Shown: positions 1 through 8,321, counted from the first letter of the stretch. The stretch is 64,000 nt of DNA from Fluviicola sp. (GCF_029266855.1 NZ_JAQSWB010000004.1:248001-312000); one strand, 5' to 3'. The notes: generated by a model from the sequence alone, not told the origin. Made by a program: numbers and translations.

Positions 1-65
1 AGGAATCGTCTTCACGAAAGATGGATGAGTTGGTAATTCCGGTAACTGTTTCGTTTAATTTATAA
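1..65 (+). CDS. C-terminal end of an upstream gene (partial)
   Basis: An open frame enters from the left edge and ends at TAA 63-65. The last residues read KMDELVIPVTVSFNL. The alternating hydrophobic pattern ending in an aromatic residue near the C-terminus resembles the last strand of an outer-membrane beta-barrel, but about 20 residues are too few to name the family. A terminator-like hairpin follows at 110-144, consistent with a real gene end. Confidence 0.45.
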   Translation, partial: ESSSRKMDELVIPVTVSFNL

Positions 66-109
66 ACCGAACACCCTTTTTTTCAGCATCGTGTGAAAGA
101 AAATTGGGG

Positions 110-144
110 AAAAGAGCATCTGTTATCAGCGGATGCTCTTTTTT
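110..144 (+). terminator. Rho-independent terminator
   Basis: GAGCATC and GATGCTC form the stem around a loop of about 11 nt, followed by a T tract. It ends the partial upstream gene and separates it from the lipoprotein gene at 209. Confidence 0.7.
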
Positions 145-208
145 ATTTTCAAGCTGCCCGGGATTCGATTTTTGTTTTAACTTAGTCGCAACTTAAAAAA
201 CACTATTC

Positions 209-1660
209 ATGAAAAAGAACTCTTTAACCCTTTTCTTAGGGGGAGTAACTGTTATTGGTTTAGCAGTACTCACCAATTGCACTTCCGGAACGGATACCGA
301 GGTCGAAAGTGGCTACGAAACCAGCAGTTCACCCGATTCACTTTGTTTGGTAGATCCAAGCTGGTTCCCCCACAGTCAGACACCCGCACCCCAGGAAGGA
401 CCCGGAAGTCCCTTCGACACTTCAAGCACAACCAATCAGATTTTTCACCAATGGTCCTGGAACAAATTCCTATGGCTCACTAAACCGGATCAGGGCGGAA
501 ATCCTTTATTCCTAAATCAAAGCAAAGTGCAACAGGTTACTTCTCACATGGCAACTGTGAATATCCCGAGCGGAGCAATGGTTGTACTTCAGGATACAGC
601 CCAGGCCGGATCGGAAAGTGCCGTATTGCAAACAAACCCGGATTACAATAACGGAACCGGCGCAATGGTTTATTATTCGATCCACATGAATCCGCTGATG
701 TATAATGCAGGTCTTAATTTCGCATCCATGATTAAGAACGGTCAATTACCAGCTACCAATGAGGCTTCATTCCCTGTTGGTTCGTTTGAATTAAAGGTTG
801 CGTGGGTCCCTCTTTCAGCAATTCCTGCTGCGAAACAATCGGAGTATTACACAACGACCGCATCGCTCTCTACAAACAATGGAGCATCTTTCACAAATAC
901 ACAGGTTGCATTAATTGGAATGCACGTCGTTGGTGTTGTTCAAAATCACCCTGAATTCATTTGGGCAACATTTGAACACGATGATCTGTCTCCGGATTAC
1001 AACTGGGAAGCCAATTCTGCAAGTTCCGCTACTGATCAGCTTTTGTTCAAAAATGGAACTGTAAGCGGCCTTAACGGAATTTTGTATGACAGCGATACAG
1101 AATTAGGAGAAACTCCTTACCAGGTATACGATTTGTTTCAATATGGAATTCCGCGCAATTCGGATGGTACATTCATGAATACTTCGCAATCGGAACCCGC
1201 AGATTTTCAGAATGTAGATGGGATTAATCAATGTGTGAAATCGCAATTGGATGATGTATGGGCTAATTATTTTTACAACGGATCTATCTGGCTGAACACG
1301 GATGGTAAAACTCCATTGCAGCAGGCACAACTGATCGATAGTCTAGCGGGAAATATAAGCAATGCAACTCCGGGAAGCTTTGCCCGTGGTAGTTTGAATT
1401 GTGCCAATGTTACAATGGAAACTTTCACCCAAACATTTGAAACCAGCATGAGCGGGATCAATGCGGGTAATTTGGCGAATTGTTTCTCCTGCCACAGTGG
1501 TCAGTCCTTTTCTTATAATGGTGACAGTTTATCACCGGTTTATCTGAGCCACACTTTCCAGGAATATTTACTTGAACAGCAGGGAAGTTCCTTTAAGAAG
1601 GCTGAAAGCATCAAGTCCAAAGCAGAACAACGCGTGCTGAAACGTATGCAGAAAAAATAG
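209..1660 (+). CDS. Lipoprotein with a single CxxCH haem motif
   Basis: A 483-residue exported protein. The N-terminus has a basic start, a hydrophobic core and a lipobox ending LTNC at about residue 24, so it is probably a lipid-anchored envelope protein. A lone haem c attachment motif, NCFSCHSG, sits near residue 427 in the C-terminal part; the rest lacks cytochrome repeats. The centre contains HVVGVVQNHPEFIWATFEHDD, which I associate from memory with secreted cytochrome-c-like proteins of unknown function; this is not verified. The gene stands alone between two terminators. A redox or electron-transfer role is inferred only from the haem motif. Confidence 0.75.
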   Translation: MKKNSLTLFLGGVTVIGLAVLTNCTSGTDTEVESGYETSSSPDSLCLVDPSWFPHSQTPAPQEGPGSPFDTSSTTNQIFHQWSWNKFLWLTKPDQGGNPLFLNQSKVQQVTSHMATVNIPSGAMVVLQDTAQAGSESAVLQTNPDYNNGTGAMVYYSIHMNPLMYNAGLNFASMIKNGQLPATNEASFPVGSFELKVAWVPLSAIPAAKQSEYYTTTASLSTNNGASFTNTQVALIGMHVVGVVQNHPEFIWATFEHDDLSPDYNWEANSASSATDQLLFKNGTVSGLNGILYDSDTELGETPYQVYDLFQYGIPRNSDGTFMNTSQSEPADFQNVDGINQCVKSQLDDVWANYFYNGSIWLNTDGKTPLQQAQLIDSLAGNISNATPGSFARGSLNCANVTMETFTQTFETSMSGINAGNLANCFSCHSGQSFSYNGDSLSPVYLSHTFQEYLLEQQGSSFKKAESIKSKAEQRVLKRMQKK

Positions 1661-1672
1661 TTTGAAAACAGT

Positions 1673-1702
1673 AAAAAGCCGGGAGAAATTCTTCCGGCTT
1701 TT
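1673..1702 (+). terminator. Rho-independent terminator
   Basis: AAAAGCCGG pairs with CCGGCTTTT across a short loop, 13 nt after the stop codon of the lipoprotein gene. The A/T flanks are symmetric, so it may also serve the convergent hydrolase gene that ends at 1757. Confidence 0.7.
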
Positions 1703-1756
1703 CTATTTAATAAGTTAATTTCCTCCTTCATTGCAAGCAAAGGAAAGGGTTAAATA

Positions 1757-3259
1757 TTACTTCACTATCCCATTTCCGGGTGCAACTTTCTTGAAATTCA
1801 GATTCTGCACTCCTTCTGTGTTCTTCACTTTCTCGAAACGGAATACTTCATTACTCACAACCCGCTGGAGACAGATTTCGATCATGGTCGTTGAGTTTGG
1901 CTGTAAGGCCTTTTCAAACAATTCTTTCGAAGCTTCAATTTCACAAGGCAAATAACGAATGAATCCATCCTCAGGTCTTGGGCGAATAATCAATCCCAAC
2001 TTGCTGATCCCTTTTAATTCATCCAATTTATGTCCGTTGACTGTCATAGCCCTTCTCCCGTGAAGCACATCGTAGTCGAAGAAATAAGTAACCGTTGATT
2101 TATTAATCTGGTTGCATTGTCGGTCTGCAAAAAACCCGGCTGGTAAGCCATTCGGGTCGTGGTTTTCCCCGGTCAGGATCAGGTCGAAATCGCTTACCAG
2201 ATGACCTTCCGAATCCACCAAGCGGAACAGGATCATGGAATAACGGTCATGAATAAAGTATTTCTTCCCGAAGATGCGTTTATCTACTTCCACCAAACCT
2301 TTTTGCTGTACGTCTGTTGTTTCGGTAGCAAACTCACCGGTAAGTTTCTTGTAATCTGCAACAGTTCCCACACCAATACAGCGGAAAATAGCCTGTACCG
2401 TTTCGGTACTTTTCTGATCTTTCGTATCCTTCAGTGCACTCCTCATAATTCCCATCGTATCCCCGGAATGTGATTTATAGGTCATTACCCTGAAAGGAGT
2501 TTGAGGTGCTTCTTTGAATTCGGAAATTTCCAGGTTTGCGGCCTGCCACTTTCCGCCCACCAATTTAGGCGTTTCCTGTGTTAATTTCACATACCGGCCA
2601 TTCTGATTTGCAGCTGCAACGCGAACTACTCCATCACTTCCCAATTCTCCGGTATAGGAGTTCAGGTGGTCATACAGTTTACGGTCGATATCCTGGCCAA
2701 TCAAAGAAAAGGGAAAAATTCCCTTCGGGCCGATGTGCTTTTCCCCGTTCAGGATCCAGTCCTTGTTTAGTTTCCAGGCTTCAGTGCTTCCGAGTTCCAG
2801 CCAATTCAGTACGCGTTGTCCGGGCTCAACACCATCGAACCAGGATTTGATGCGGCTCAAACGGCTTTTACCCAATTGTGCAAGTGCAGAACCATAGTTA
2901 GCAGGTGCAAGCATAATGAGATGACTCATCGGGCAAAGTTGTTTTTGGTCTTTGTAATAATCGTTCCACCAGGTTCGTACCACAGGGCCACCGGTAGAGT
3001 GGGTGATACAAACAAAACGTTCTCCGGAAGCCAAAGCCGGAGCTAATTGTTCCTGTACGGCTTGTTCGAGCGCGCGGGCAATGTCTTCCAATCGGACTTC
3101 ATCGTTGAAGCTAATGTAACGCCCTAAAAAGATGTGTTCGATTTTAAGCTGGAATCCGTAAGTACCTGCTTCCTGCATTAGGCGCAGCGGCATTTCTCCG
3201 TAAGTGTCGAGGTTAGTGACACTGTATCCGTGCACAAATGCAAGGGTTAATGTTTTCAT
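1757..3259 (-). CDS. Alpha/beta-hydrolase, lipase/esterase-like
   Basis: A 500-residue protein beginning TLAFVHGYSVTN, the HG oxyanion-hole region of alpha/beta hydrolases. The nucleophile elbow is CITHSTGGPV near residue 86, so the usual GxSxG reads T-H-S-T-G, with threonine in place of the first glycine. The overall look resembles PGAP1/LCAT-type lipases acting on lipid or ester substrates. No signal peptide is visible, so it is probably cytoplasmic. The C-terminal half, about residues 300-500, is not recognised and may be a separate beta-rich domain. It stands alone, convergent with the preceding lipoprotein gene. The specific substrate is unknown. Confidence 0.7.
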   Translation of the reverse strand: MKTLTLAFVHGYSVTNLDTYGEMPLRLMQEAGTYGFQLKIEHIFLGRYISFNDEVRLEDIARALEQAVQEQLAPALASGERFVCITHSTGGPVVRTWWNDYYKDQKQLCPMSHLIMLAPANYGSALAQLGKSRLSRIKSWFDGVEPGQRVLNWLELGSTEAWKLNKDWILNGEKHIGPKGIFPFSLIGQDIDRKLYDHLNSYTGELGSDGVVRVAAANQNGRYVKLTQETPKLVGGKWQAANLEISEFKEAPQTPFRVMTYKSHSGDTMGIMRSALKDTKDQKSTETVQAIFRCIGVGTVADYKKLTGEFATETTDVQQKGLVEVDKRIFGKKYFIHDRYSMILFRLVDSEGHLVSDFDLILTGENHDPNGLPAGFFADRQCNQINKSTVTYFFDYDVLHGRRAMTVNGHKLDELKGISKLGLIIRPRPEDGFIRYLPCEIEASKELFEKALQPNSTTMIEICLQRVVSNEVFRFEKVKNTEGVQNLNFKKVAPGNGIVK

Positions 3260-3382
3260 TGTAAATAGTTTAAGGTTTTGATGAAAATAGTGGTTTTTTT
3301 CTATTCTTATTATTCCTGTACAAAAATAGTCATCCAGGTCGTAAAGTATTTACGATGAAAACGGACGATTTTATCAATCGAC

Positions 3383-4045
3383 CTACAACTCATCAAACAA
3401 CTGGTGTTTTAAGACAAACAGCACCAGGCCTGTTTTTGATTTGATGGCAAATTTATCGAAGATCGCTTCGCGGTAACCATCCACGGTGCGGGAGCTTACC
3501 TGCATTTTGTCTGCAATTTGGTCGTAAGTATATTCCTGTTCATGACAAACCCATTTCAGGAATTCGCGTTCCCGTTCTGTTAATTGGGCCAGGATCTTGT
3601 CTTTTTCCGAGAGTTGGGCTGCACCGGCATCTGTTCTTAAGGAAAGTGCCAGGAATTCATTGTGGTAATAACCGGTAGTAAGGATTGAATCCAGGGCGTT
3701 CTTCAAGACCTCTGCACTGCAGTTTTTCTTCAGGAATCCGCGGACCCCGTTTCGGAATAAGCGAATTATGGTTTGTTCATCACTGTCTAATGTCAGGATG
3801 AGAACAGTTTGTTCATTTTCCGAACTCTTGAGCTTTTCTACCAGGTCAAAGCCACTCATTCCGGGCATGTTTAGATCAACAATAAGAAGATCCGGTTTTT
3901 GAAGTCCGGGAAGAGCATCCAGAAATGCATTTCCGGAATCAAATTGTGCACTTACAGAGTAAGGACCTAATTTTTCAATCAGTTCTTTTAATCCGTTTCG
4001 GACAATTACATGGTCGTCAATCAGAACAATGTTTCGGTTTTCCAT
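3383..4045 (-). CDS. NarL/FixJ-type response regulator
   Basis: A 220-residue two-domain regulator. The receiver domain (about 1-125) has the acidic pair D10-D11 and the phosphoacceptor D57 in LLIVDLNMPG. The C-terminal LuxR-type helix-turn-helix (about 154-215) contains LTEREREFLKWV and the recognition segment MQVSSRTVDGYREAIFDK. It lies 24 nt after the histidine kinase gene in the same orientation and is the last gene of a three-gene signalling operon. The target genes cannot be read from the sequence. Confidence 0.93.
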   Translation of the reverse strand: MENRNIVLIDDHVIVRNGLKELIEKLGPYSVSAQFDSGNAFLDALPGLQKPDLLIVDLNMPGMSGFDLVEKLKSSENEQTVLILTLDSDEQTIIRLFRNGVRGFLKKNCSAEVLKNALDSILTTGYYHNEFLALSLRTDAGAAQLSEKDKILAQLTEREREFLKWVCHEQEYTYDQIADKMQVSSRTVDGYREAIFDKFAIKSKTGLVLFVLKHQLFDEL

Positions 4046-4069
4046 CAGTAGTGGTTCGCTATTTGATTA

Positions 4070-4843
4070 CTAATGTGGCAATTTTTTCAGAATATAACTC
4101 GTTCCTTCTCCCAATTTTGTTTGAACAGTGCACTCCAGTTGAGCCAAAGCAGCGCGTTTTAATATATTTCGAAGCCCTGAAGCTTTATTTTGACTGAAAA
4201 CTTCATCGTAATCAAAACCGGAACCATCATCTCTGACTTCCAGTTCAAACAGCTCCGAAGTGGTCTTCAGGCGGATAAATACGTTCTTCGCTCCTGCATG
4301 TTTCATGACATTGTGAAGTATTTCCTGGAAGATGCGGAATACCATCAATTCTTCATCTTTCTTTAGAACGGAAGAAGTTGAATCTGCATCCAGGTGAACC
4401 ACAAAACGACGCAGATGATTCATGCGGTTTACTTCCAATTGAATAGCAGTGAGCAAGCCGCTGTGTGCAATGAAATCATTGTTAAAGGTTTTACTCAGTA
4501 ATCTCAGTTGCTGTGTTACTTCATTCAGGTAAATTTCAAGCGGTTTATACTCATCCTGGTTCTCCGGGGAATCCAGTTTCCGGTTTTCGATCTCAATATG
4601 CATGGCTGTAAGCAACTGACCGATATTATCATGCAATTCATTGGCAAACTGCCCCATTACGTGTTCGCTCACTTCCGTTTCTACCTGGCGGAGTTCCCGT
4701 TCAAAGTCCAGTTTGGTTTCTACCAGTAGTTGTTCCTGACGCATGCGTTGTCTGTTTGAAATAAAAAAAGTGATCGCGATCCCCGCAATTAAGAGTAAAA
4801 TGAGGAGCGTTGCAGCAACAATACTTAGAATAATATCGTTCAT
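4070..4843 (-). CDS. HisKA_3-type sensor histidine kinase
   Basis: A 257-residue kinase with one N-terminal membrane helix (about 5-29), a coiled-coil linker, the HisKA_3 dimerisation box FANELHDNIGQLL with H71 as likely phosphorylation site, and a HATPase_c domain with DGSGFD and GLRNILKRA. There is almost no extracytoplasmic domain, so sensing probably depends on a partner. Its start codon overlaps the stop of the upstream 7TM gene by 4 nt (ATGA type), which suggests translational coupling and makes that protein the likely partner. It should phosphorylate the adjacent response regulator. Confidence 0.92.
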   Translation of the reverse strand: MNDIILSIVAATLLILLLIAGIAITFFISNRQRMRQEQLLVETKLDFERELRQVETEVSEHVMGQFANELHDNIGQLLTAMHIEIENRKLDSPENQDEYKPLEIYLNEVTQQLRLLSKTFNNDFIAHSGLLTAIQLEVNRMNHLRRFVVHLDADSTSSVLKKDEELMVFRIFQEILHNVMKHAGAKNVFIRLKTTSELFELEVRDDGSGFDYDEVFSQNKASGLRNILKRAALAQLECTVQTKLGEGTSYILKKLPH

Positions 4844-5535
4844 GATTTTGATGTTTGTTTTTTGGCATTTCTGTAAATCATCCCAAACGCAAGAGCTAAT
4901 AAAAGGTATCGTGTATTTGCCAGAACTCCACTGATCAGGTAATACAAAAAAGTGTTGACCGCCGGGTTCTTTATTTCCAGGTAATGCATCATGGAAACAT
5001 AAGGGACACTACAGGCAAAGTAAAGCAATATCCCCAGGCAAGCCCACTTTTCGGGGGAAACCCAAAACGGGGTCCCGGTTCGCTGGCCAAAAGTGTACAA
5101 TACCACTGAAAAAACGAGTGTAATCCCGATACATGCCGTAACATCTGCATAATTGAGATAGGTTCCGAGTCCCTGGTTCCCGGCCTGCATCCCGAAAACA
5201 ACCAGGAAAAGAGAAAATGCTCCGATTGATAAAAACGTTCGGAGCATTTCCGGAAGGACAAACCAGGCTGCAGTCAGCAGTAATCCAGTCTCAAGGATCA
5301 AATGTATATTCATGAACCATTGGTTATCTATCGGCAAATGATGTGCTTGCTGGTAAAGTGTGATCGCATGGGAACCTGTGTAGAACAAACTCCAGACCAT
5401 CACCTGCAGCAATAAGATTCGAAAAAAACGATCCAGCTTTCTAAAAGCAAGCACTCCAAAAAATAGAGCCAGTGAGATACACGAGATTTCAATCAATAGT
5501 GTAAGCATGTCGGTTTGAATATGAGGTAGTGACAT
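4840..5535 (-). CDS. Seven-helix membrane protein, likely sensor partner of the kinase
   Basis: A 231-residue protein made almost wholly of hydrophobic segments. I count seven likely membrane helices, near residues 10-30, 37-58, 75-95, 98-115, 128-150, 160-182 and 190-222, joined by short loops. No catalytic motif is recognised. It is the first gene of the operon and overlaps the kinase start by 4 nt. The arrangement suggests it supplies the membrane sensing part that the kinase lacks. This role is inferred from context only. Confidence 0.7.
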   Translation of the reverse strand: MSLPHIQTDMLTLLIEISCISLALFFGVLAFRKLDRFFRILLLQVMVWSLFYTGSHAITLYQQAHHLPIDNQWFMNIHLILETGLLLTAAWFVLPEMLRTFLSIGAFSLFLVVFGMQAGNQGLGTYLNYADVTACIGITLVFSVVLYTFGQRTGTPFWVSPEKWACLGILLYFACSVPYVSMMHYLEIKNPAVNTFLYYLISGVLANTRYLLLALAFGMIYRNAKKQTSKS

Positions 5536-5567
5536 GCTAAGTTGCGAAAAAAAGTTACTATATTCTT

Positions 5568-6389
5568 TTAAAAAAGATCCAAATCAGCTATTTCTATACT
5601 TCCAGGAGGGCATAAATGTGATCTGTTTGCATACTTGTTTCTAAAATCCCGTATTTCTTTGTCAACTGCCTTCGTTGCATATAGTAATATCGAATGTTTA
5701 TTATCCAAATTTCCACTTTGACGATTCGTCGCAATGCTATTTCTCAACGTCACACAATCATTTGCTTCTAAATTGTCAAAAATTAATGTATAGATTGTTT
5801 GAAAGGGATAGATAACAGCCTCTGTATCCAAATCTCTAATAAAATTTCTAAATACGGTTTCATTCAAATGAAATATTTCCATACCTTTTCGGTATCTTTT
5901 TTTAAGTCCTTCTACCTCTGTAATGGCAATTGGTTGAAATTTTTCTTCGTTTGTCTTACTATTATCATAGTGATACACTCTTTCATTACTATGAACTAAA
6001 TAATCATTTTCATTGTTCTTTTGAATACAAATTGGTTGAAAAAGTGGTTTCAATTTATTATTTACATCTAGACCTAACCAGATTTTAACTGCTGTAATAT
6101 AATTACCAGTAGCTTGAGGCATAGCAACCGAATCAAGGTAGAGCTTTTTGAAAGCATCTCTATGTATTTCAAGTACATCCTTATTTAAAGGGGTAGTCGT
6201 ATCCTTTAATCTCACAATATTTTGGAAATGAGATAATTGAGGCAAAGAATCTATCATTCTGACTTCAGCAATTTCCATTTCAAGTTTATTTTCCAAATTG
6301 ATTTTATTTTCCAAGAAAGGAAAAACAACCTTTAAATCTTCATAAGGAATTTCTCTTGTTTGAATTTCTTTAATTAATTCTGTTTCCAT
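5568..6389 (-). CDS. Hypothetical protein, AT-rich orphan gene
   Basis: A 273-residue, probably soluble protein with no signal peptide or membrane helix and no domain I recognise. It is rich in Asn, Lys, Ile and Glu, and its DNA is visibly more AT-rich than the flanking genes. The C-terminal part carries RDFRNKYANRSHLCPPG. It ends 32 nt from the start of the 7TM signalling gene and has no obvious functional partner. Composition and its position next to the disturbed tRNA-fMet locus suggest acquisition by transfer, but no mobility gene is adjacent. Confidence 0.6.
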   Translation of the reverse strand: METELIKEIQTREIPYEDLKVVFPFLENKINLENKLEMEIAEVRMIDSLPQLSHFQNIVRLKDTTTPLNKDVLEIHRDAFKKLYLDSVAMPQATGNYITAVKIWLGLDVNNKLKPLFQPICIQKNNENDYLVHSNERVYHYDNSKTNEEKFQPIAITEVEGLKKRYRKGMEIFHLNETVFRNFIRDLDTEAVIYPFQTIYTLIFDNLEANDCVTLRNSIATNRQSGNLDNKHSILLYATKAVDKEIRDFRNKYANRSHLCPPGSIEIADLDLF

Positions 6390-6773
6390 AATAGTTCATT
6401 TTAAGTTTCACTCAAAACTCATCATTAAATCGCTTACAAACAAATTTTTACCTTGGGATTTCCTGCAAAACGCATACGGGAAAAATCCCGGGATAGTTTG
6501 GGATAAGGACTCTGTCCAATGCATATTTTACTTCTATCATTAGTATAAGTTATTTGGATTTTGTAACTTATATCTATGAAATATCTGTTGAAATATATTT
6601 TCAATCCCTCTTTCAGGGCAAAAATGAAACGCGTTATGAAACGGCGTACGCTTGCATTAATAATCTTTTTGATATTAGGTATTTAGCGAAGCAAGCAATT
6701 ATTTCAAAGGTTGTCGATCGGCAGCCTTTCTTTTTATTCCATTGTTAACAAAAGAAAAAAATCCAAAAAACAC
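6390..6773. other. AT-rich intergenic stretch, no gene recognised
   Basis: About 380 bases between the orphan gene and the tRNA promoter. The only open frame, 6554-6748 on the plus strand (64 codons), has a composition explained by AT-rich sequence, lacks recognisable motifs, and I do not call it a gene. GGGAAAAATCCCGGG-like short inverted sequence near 6478-6492 is the only structure I notice. Confidence 0.5.
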
Positions 6774-6803
6774 TTGCATATCCATAAAAAGTGCGTATCT
6801 TTG
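6774..6803 (+). promoter_or_regulatory. Bacteroidota-type promoter of tRNA-fMet
   Basis: TTG at 6774-6776, then 19 nt, then TATCTTTG at 6796-6803, an exact fit to the Bacteroidota sigma consensus TTG-N19-TAnnTTTG. The tRNA begins 66 nt downstream, so a leader is processed off. Confidence 0.8.
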
Positions 6804-6869
6804 CACTCCACTAACAGAAACGCCTGTTAGAAATGAAATAGAAAATAGCAATAGTTATAAAAGATATAT

Positions 6870-6942
<73 letters not shown>

Positions 6943-6950
6943 CAAAGAAA

Positions 6951-6978
6951 AGGTTGTCAAGTTTTGACAACCTTTTTT
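6951..6978 (+). terminator. Terminator of tRNA-fMet
   Basis: AGGTTGTCA and TGACAACCT form a 9-bp stem with a short loop, followed by TTTTTT. It begins 9 nt after the tRNA and precedes the GIY-YIG gene, which therefore should not be co-transcribed efficiently with the tRNA. Confidence 0.85.
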
Positions 6979-7001
6979 GTTTTTATAGAAATCCGCTATC
7001 C

Positions 7002-7247
7002 ATGTTTGTTACCTACGTTTTATATTCCCCAGTTCACGATAAAATCTATATTGGTTACACCTCGGATTTAATAGACCGCTTTCGTTCTCACAATCAGTTT
7101 GCAACCAAAGGCCATACAATTAAATTTCGTCCTTGGGAAGTAATTCATATTGAATTCTTCGACTCCAAATCAGAAGCTATGAAGCGTGAGAAAGAATTAA
7201 AGTCTTCGAGAGGAAGGGATTTTATTAGAACTAAAATTTTGCATTAG
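7002..7247 (+). CDS. Small GIY-YIG nuclease
   Basis: An 81-residue single-domain protein of the GIY-YIG superfamily. It has YVLYSPVHDKIYIGYT (the paired GIY/YIG strands), the catalytic-type arginine in DRFRSHN, and the metal-binding glutamate in MKREKELK. These small proteins cut DNA in characterised relatives, but free-standing ones often lack assigned roles. I chose ATG 7002 because the longer upstream frame would have to begin inside the tRNA. The stop codon TAG (7245-7247) coincides with the first bases of the second tRNA-3'-end copy. The gene therefore lies exactly between two copies of the tRNA end, which suggests it belongs to a small mobile unit. Confidence 0.85.
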   Translation: MFVTYVLYSPVHDKIYIGYTSDLIDRFRSHNQFATKGHTIKFRPWEVIHIEFFDSKSEAMKREKELKSSRGRDFIRTKILH

Positions 7248-7305
7248 CTCGTCGGGCTCATATCCGTCAGCTGACGGACGCACGTTCGAGTCGTGTCCCC
7301 GCTAC
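7245..7305 (+). pseudogene. Truncated second copy of tRNA-fMet 3' part
   Basis: TAGCTCGTCGGGCTCATA (7245-7262) repeats 6889-6906, and 7279-7305 repeats the T arm and acceptor end at 6917-6943 without mismatch. Between them the anticodon 3' side and variable region are replaced by a 16-bp perfect palindrome, TCCGTCAGCTGACGGA (7263-7278). The 5' acceptor strand and most of the D arm are missing, so it cannot fold as a tRNA. Confidence 0.85.
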
Positions 7306-7310
7306 TAAGC

Positions 7311-7341
7311 AAAAAGGTCAATCGAAAGATTGGCCTTTTTT
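7311..7341 (+). terminator. Terminator after second tRNA-end copy
   Basis: AAGGTCAATC and GATTGGCCTT form a stem (one G-T pair) with a GAAA loop, followed by a T run. Its sequence differs from the terminator at 6951 although both follow the same tRNA end. Confidence 0.8.
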
Positions 7342-7417
7342 TGTGCATCAATTTTTGACACGACGAGAAGTTTATGCCGACATCATTTTCAAGGAACGTA
7401 GAAAATTATCGTCGGTA

Positions 7418-7442
7418 AGTCGTGTCCCCGCTACAAAGAAAA
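7418..7442 (+). pseudogene. Third copy of the tRNA-fMet 3' end
   Basis: Twenty-five bases identical to 6927-6951: the end of the T arm, the 3' acceptor strand and the first bases downstream of the tRNA. Only the terminal part survives. It lies 76 bp after the second terminator. Confidence 0.8.
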
Positions 7443-7474
7443 AAGCGTAATTACGAAAGTGGTTACACTTTTTT
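7443..7474 (+). terminator. Terminator-like hairpin after third tRNA-end copy
   Basis: AAGCGTAA and TTACACTT can pair with one mismatch and are followed by a T run. It is weaker than the two earlier hairpins but keeps the pattern of tRNA end followed by terminator. Confidence 0.5.
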
Positions 7475-7901
7475 CTTTCGCTCTAGTCTCGCTCTCACAC
7501 TCACTCTGAGATTACATTTCTTTAAGAACAAGGAGAAATCTTTATATACGGATGTCAAAGACAGAAAACCAAGGGACATAACGTAGATAAAGCATAGATA
7601 CTCCACCTTTTAAGTATGGATTAAGTATAGATACAGTATGGATACCCCACCTCGAGACGTAGCGACTGTAAAGTCTGCTACTGTCTCCTTTTAACCTTCG
7701 AAGCTCGAAAGAGCGCTGAAAGCCTTGACCGTAGCGTCAATGGAAGCAGTGTTTCACCCGATAGCTATCGGGATCGTGTGCTTCGTGGTTAAATAATTAC
7801 GAGTACGGAAAATCGCAACTCACTTGCTTAAAGTACTGCTAAACCGTTTTACTAAATTGTTAGCTTCCCACATCTTTGTCGAAACTTTTAAACTTAAAAC
7901 G
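7475..7901. repeat. Non-coding stretch with dispersed repeat (copy A)
   Basis: No gene is seen. Bases 7623-7745 match the reverse complement of 33950-34093 (copy B) nearly throughout, for example CCCCACCTCGAGACGTAGCG, though copy B has about 30 extra bases in the middle. A perfect 16-bp palindrome, CCCGATAGCTATCGGG, follows at 7757-7772. Both copies lie a few hundred bases downstream of a tRNA gene, here tRNA-fMet and there tRNA-Ser. Confidence 0.8.
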
Positions 7902-8303
7902 ATGACACAGAAACCTTCATTTGCATTTATTGCTGCCAGCTGGGTAGCCTTTGGAACCGGATTGATCGGATACTTTACAGGTGTATTCGGAAATAAGGAA
8001 CTTCAATTATCGGATAAAGGATATTACTTTACCGTAATTATGTTCGCATTGTTTTCCGTGATCAGTGTTCAAAAAAGTGTGCGCGACAGGCTGGAAGGAA
8101 TTCCGGTAACGGATTTGTATTATGGAATTTGCTGGTTTTGTACCATTCTGTCCATTTCACTGCTTGTTGTTGGCTTGTGGAATGCCGATATGTGGGGAAG
8201 CGAAAAAGGATTCTTTGCCTTCTCGTTTGTACTCTCCCTTTTTGGGGCAATAGCCGTTCAGAAAAATACCCGCGACTCGATTTCCAAAGAGAAACCATTC
8301 TGA
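7902..8303 (+). CDS. yiaA: YiaA/YiaB-family inner membrane protein
   Basis: A 133-residue membrane protein with four hydrophobic helices arranged as two similar halves. The repeated unit is a helix pair ending in VQKSVRD / VQKNTRD, with FTVIMFALFSVIS and FAFSFVLSLFGAIA as second helices. This internal duplication is typical of the YiaA/YiaB two-helix domain family. I chose ATG 7902 because the in-frame ATG at 7824 adds a non-conserved tail in repeat-rich DNA. Function is unknown in the family; the gene symbol is by resemblance. Confidence 0.8.
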   Translation: MTQKPSFAFIAASWVAFGTGLIGYFTGVFGNKELQLSDKGYYFTVIMFALFSVISVQKSVRDRLEGIPVTDLYYGICWFCTILSISLLVVGLWNADMWGSEKGFFAFSFVLSLFGAIAVQKNTRDSISKEKPF

Positions 8304-8321
8304 ATCAATCATAAAAAGAAG

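Noticed and set aside
7245-7305. Second functional tRNA
   Set aside because: The 5' acceptor strand and most of the D arm are missing, and a palindrome replaces the 3' side of the anticodon arm, so the cloverleaf cannot form.
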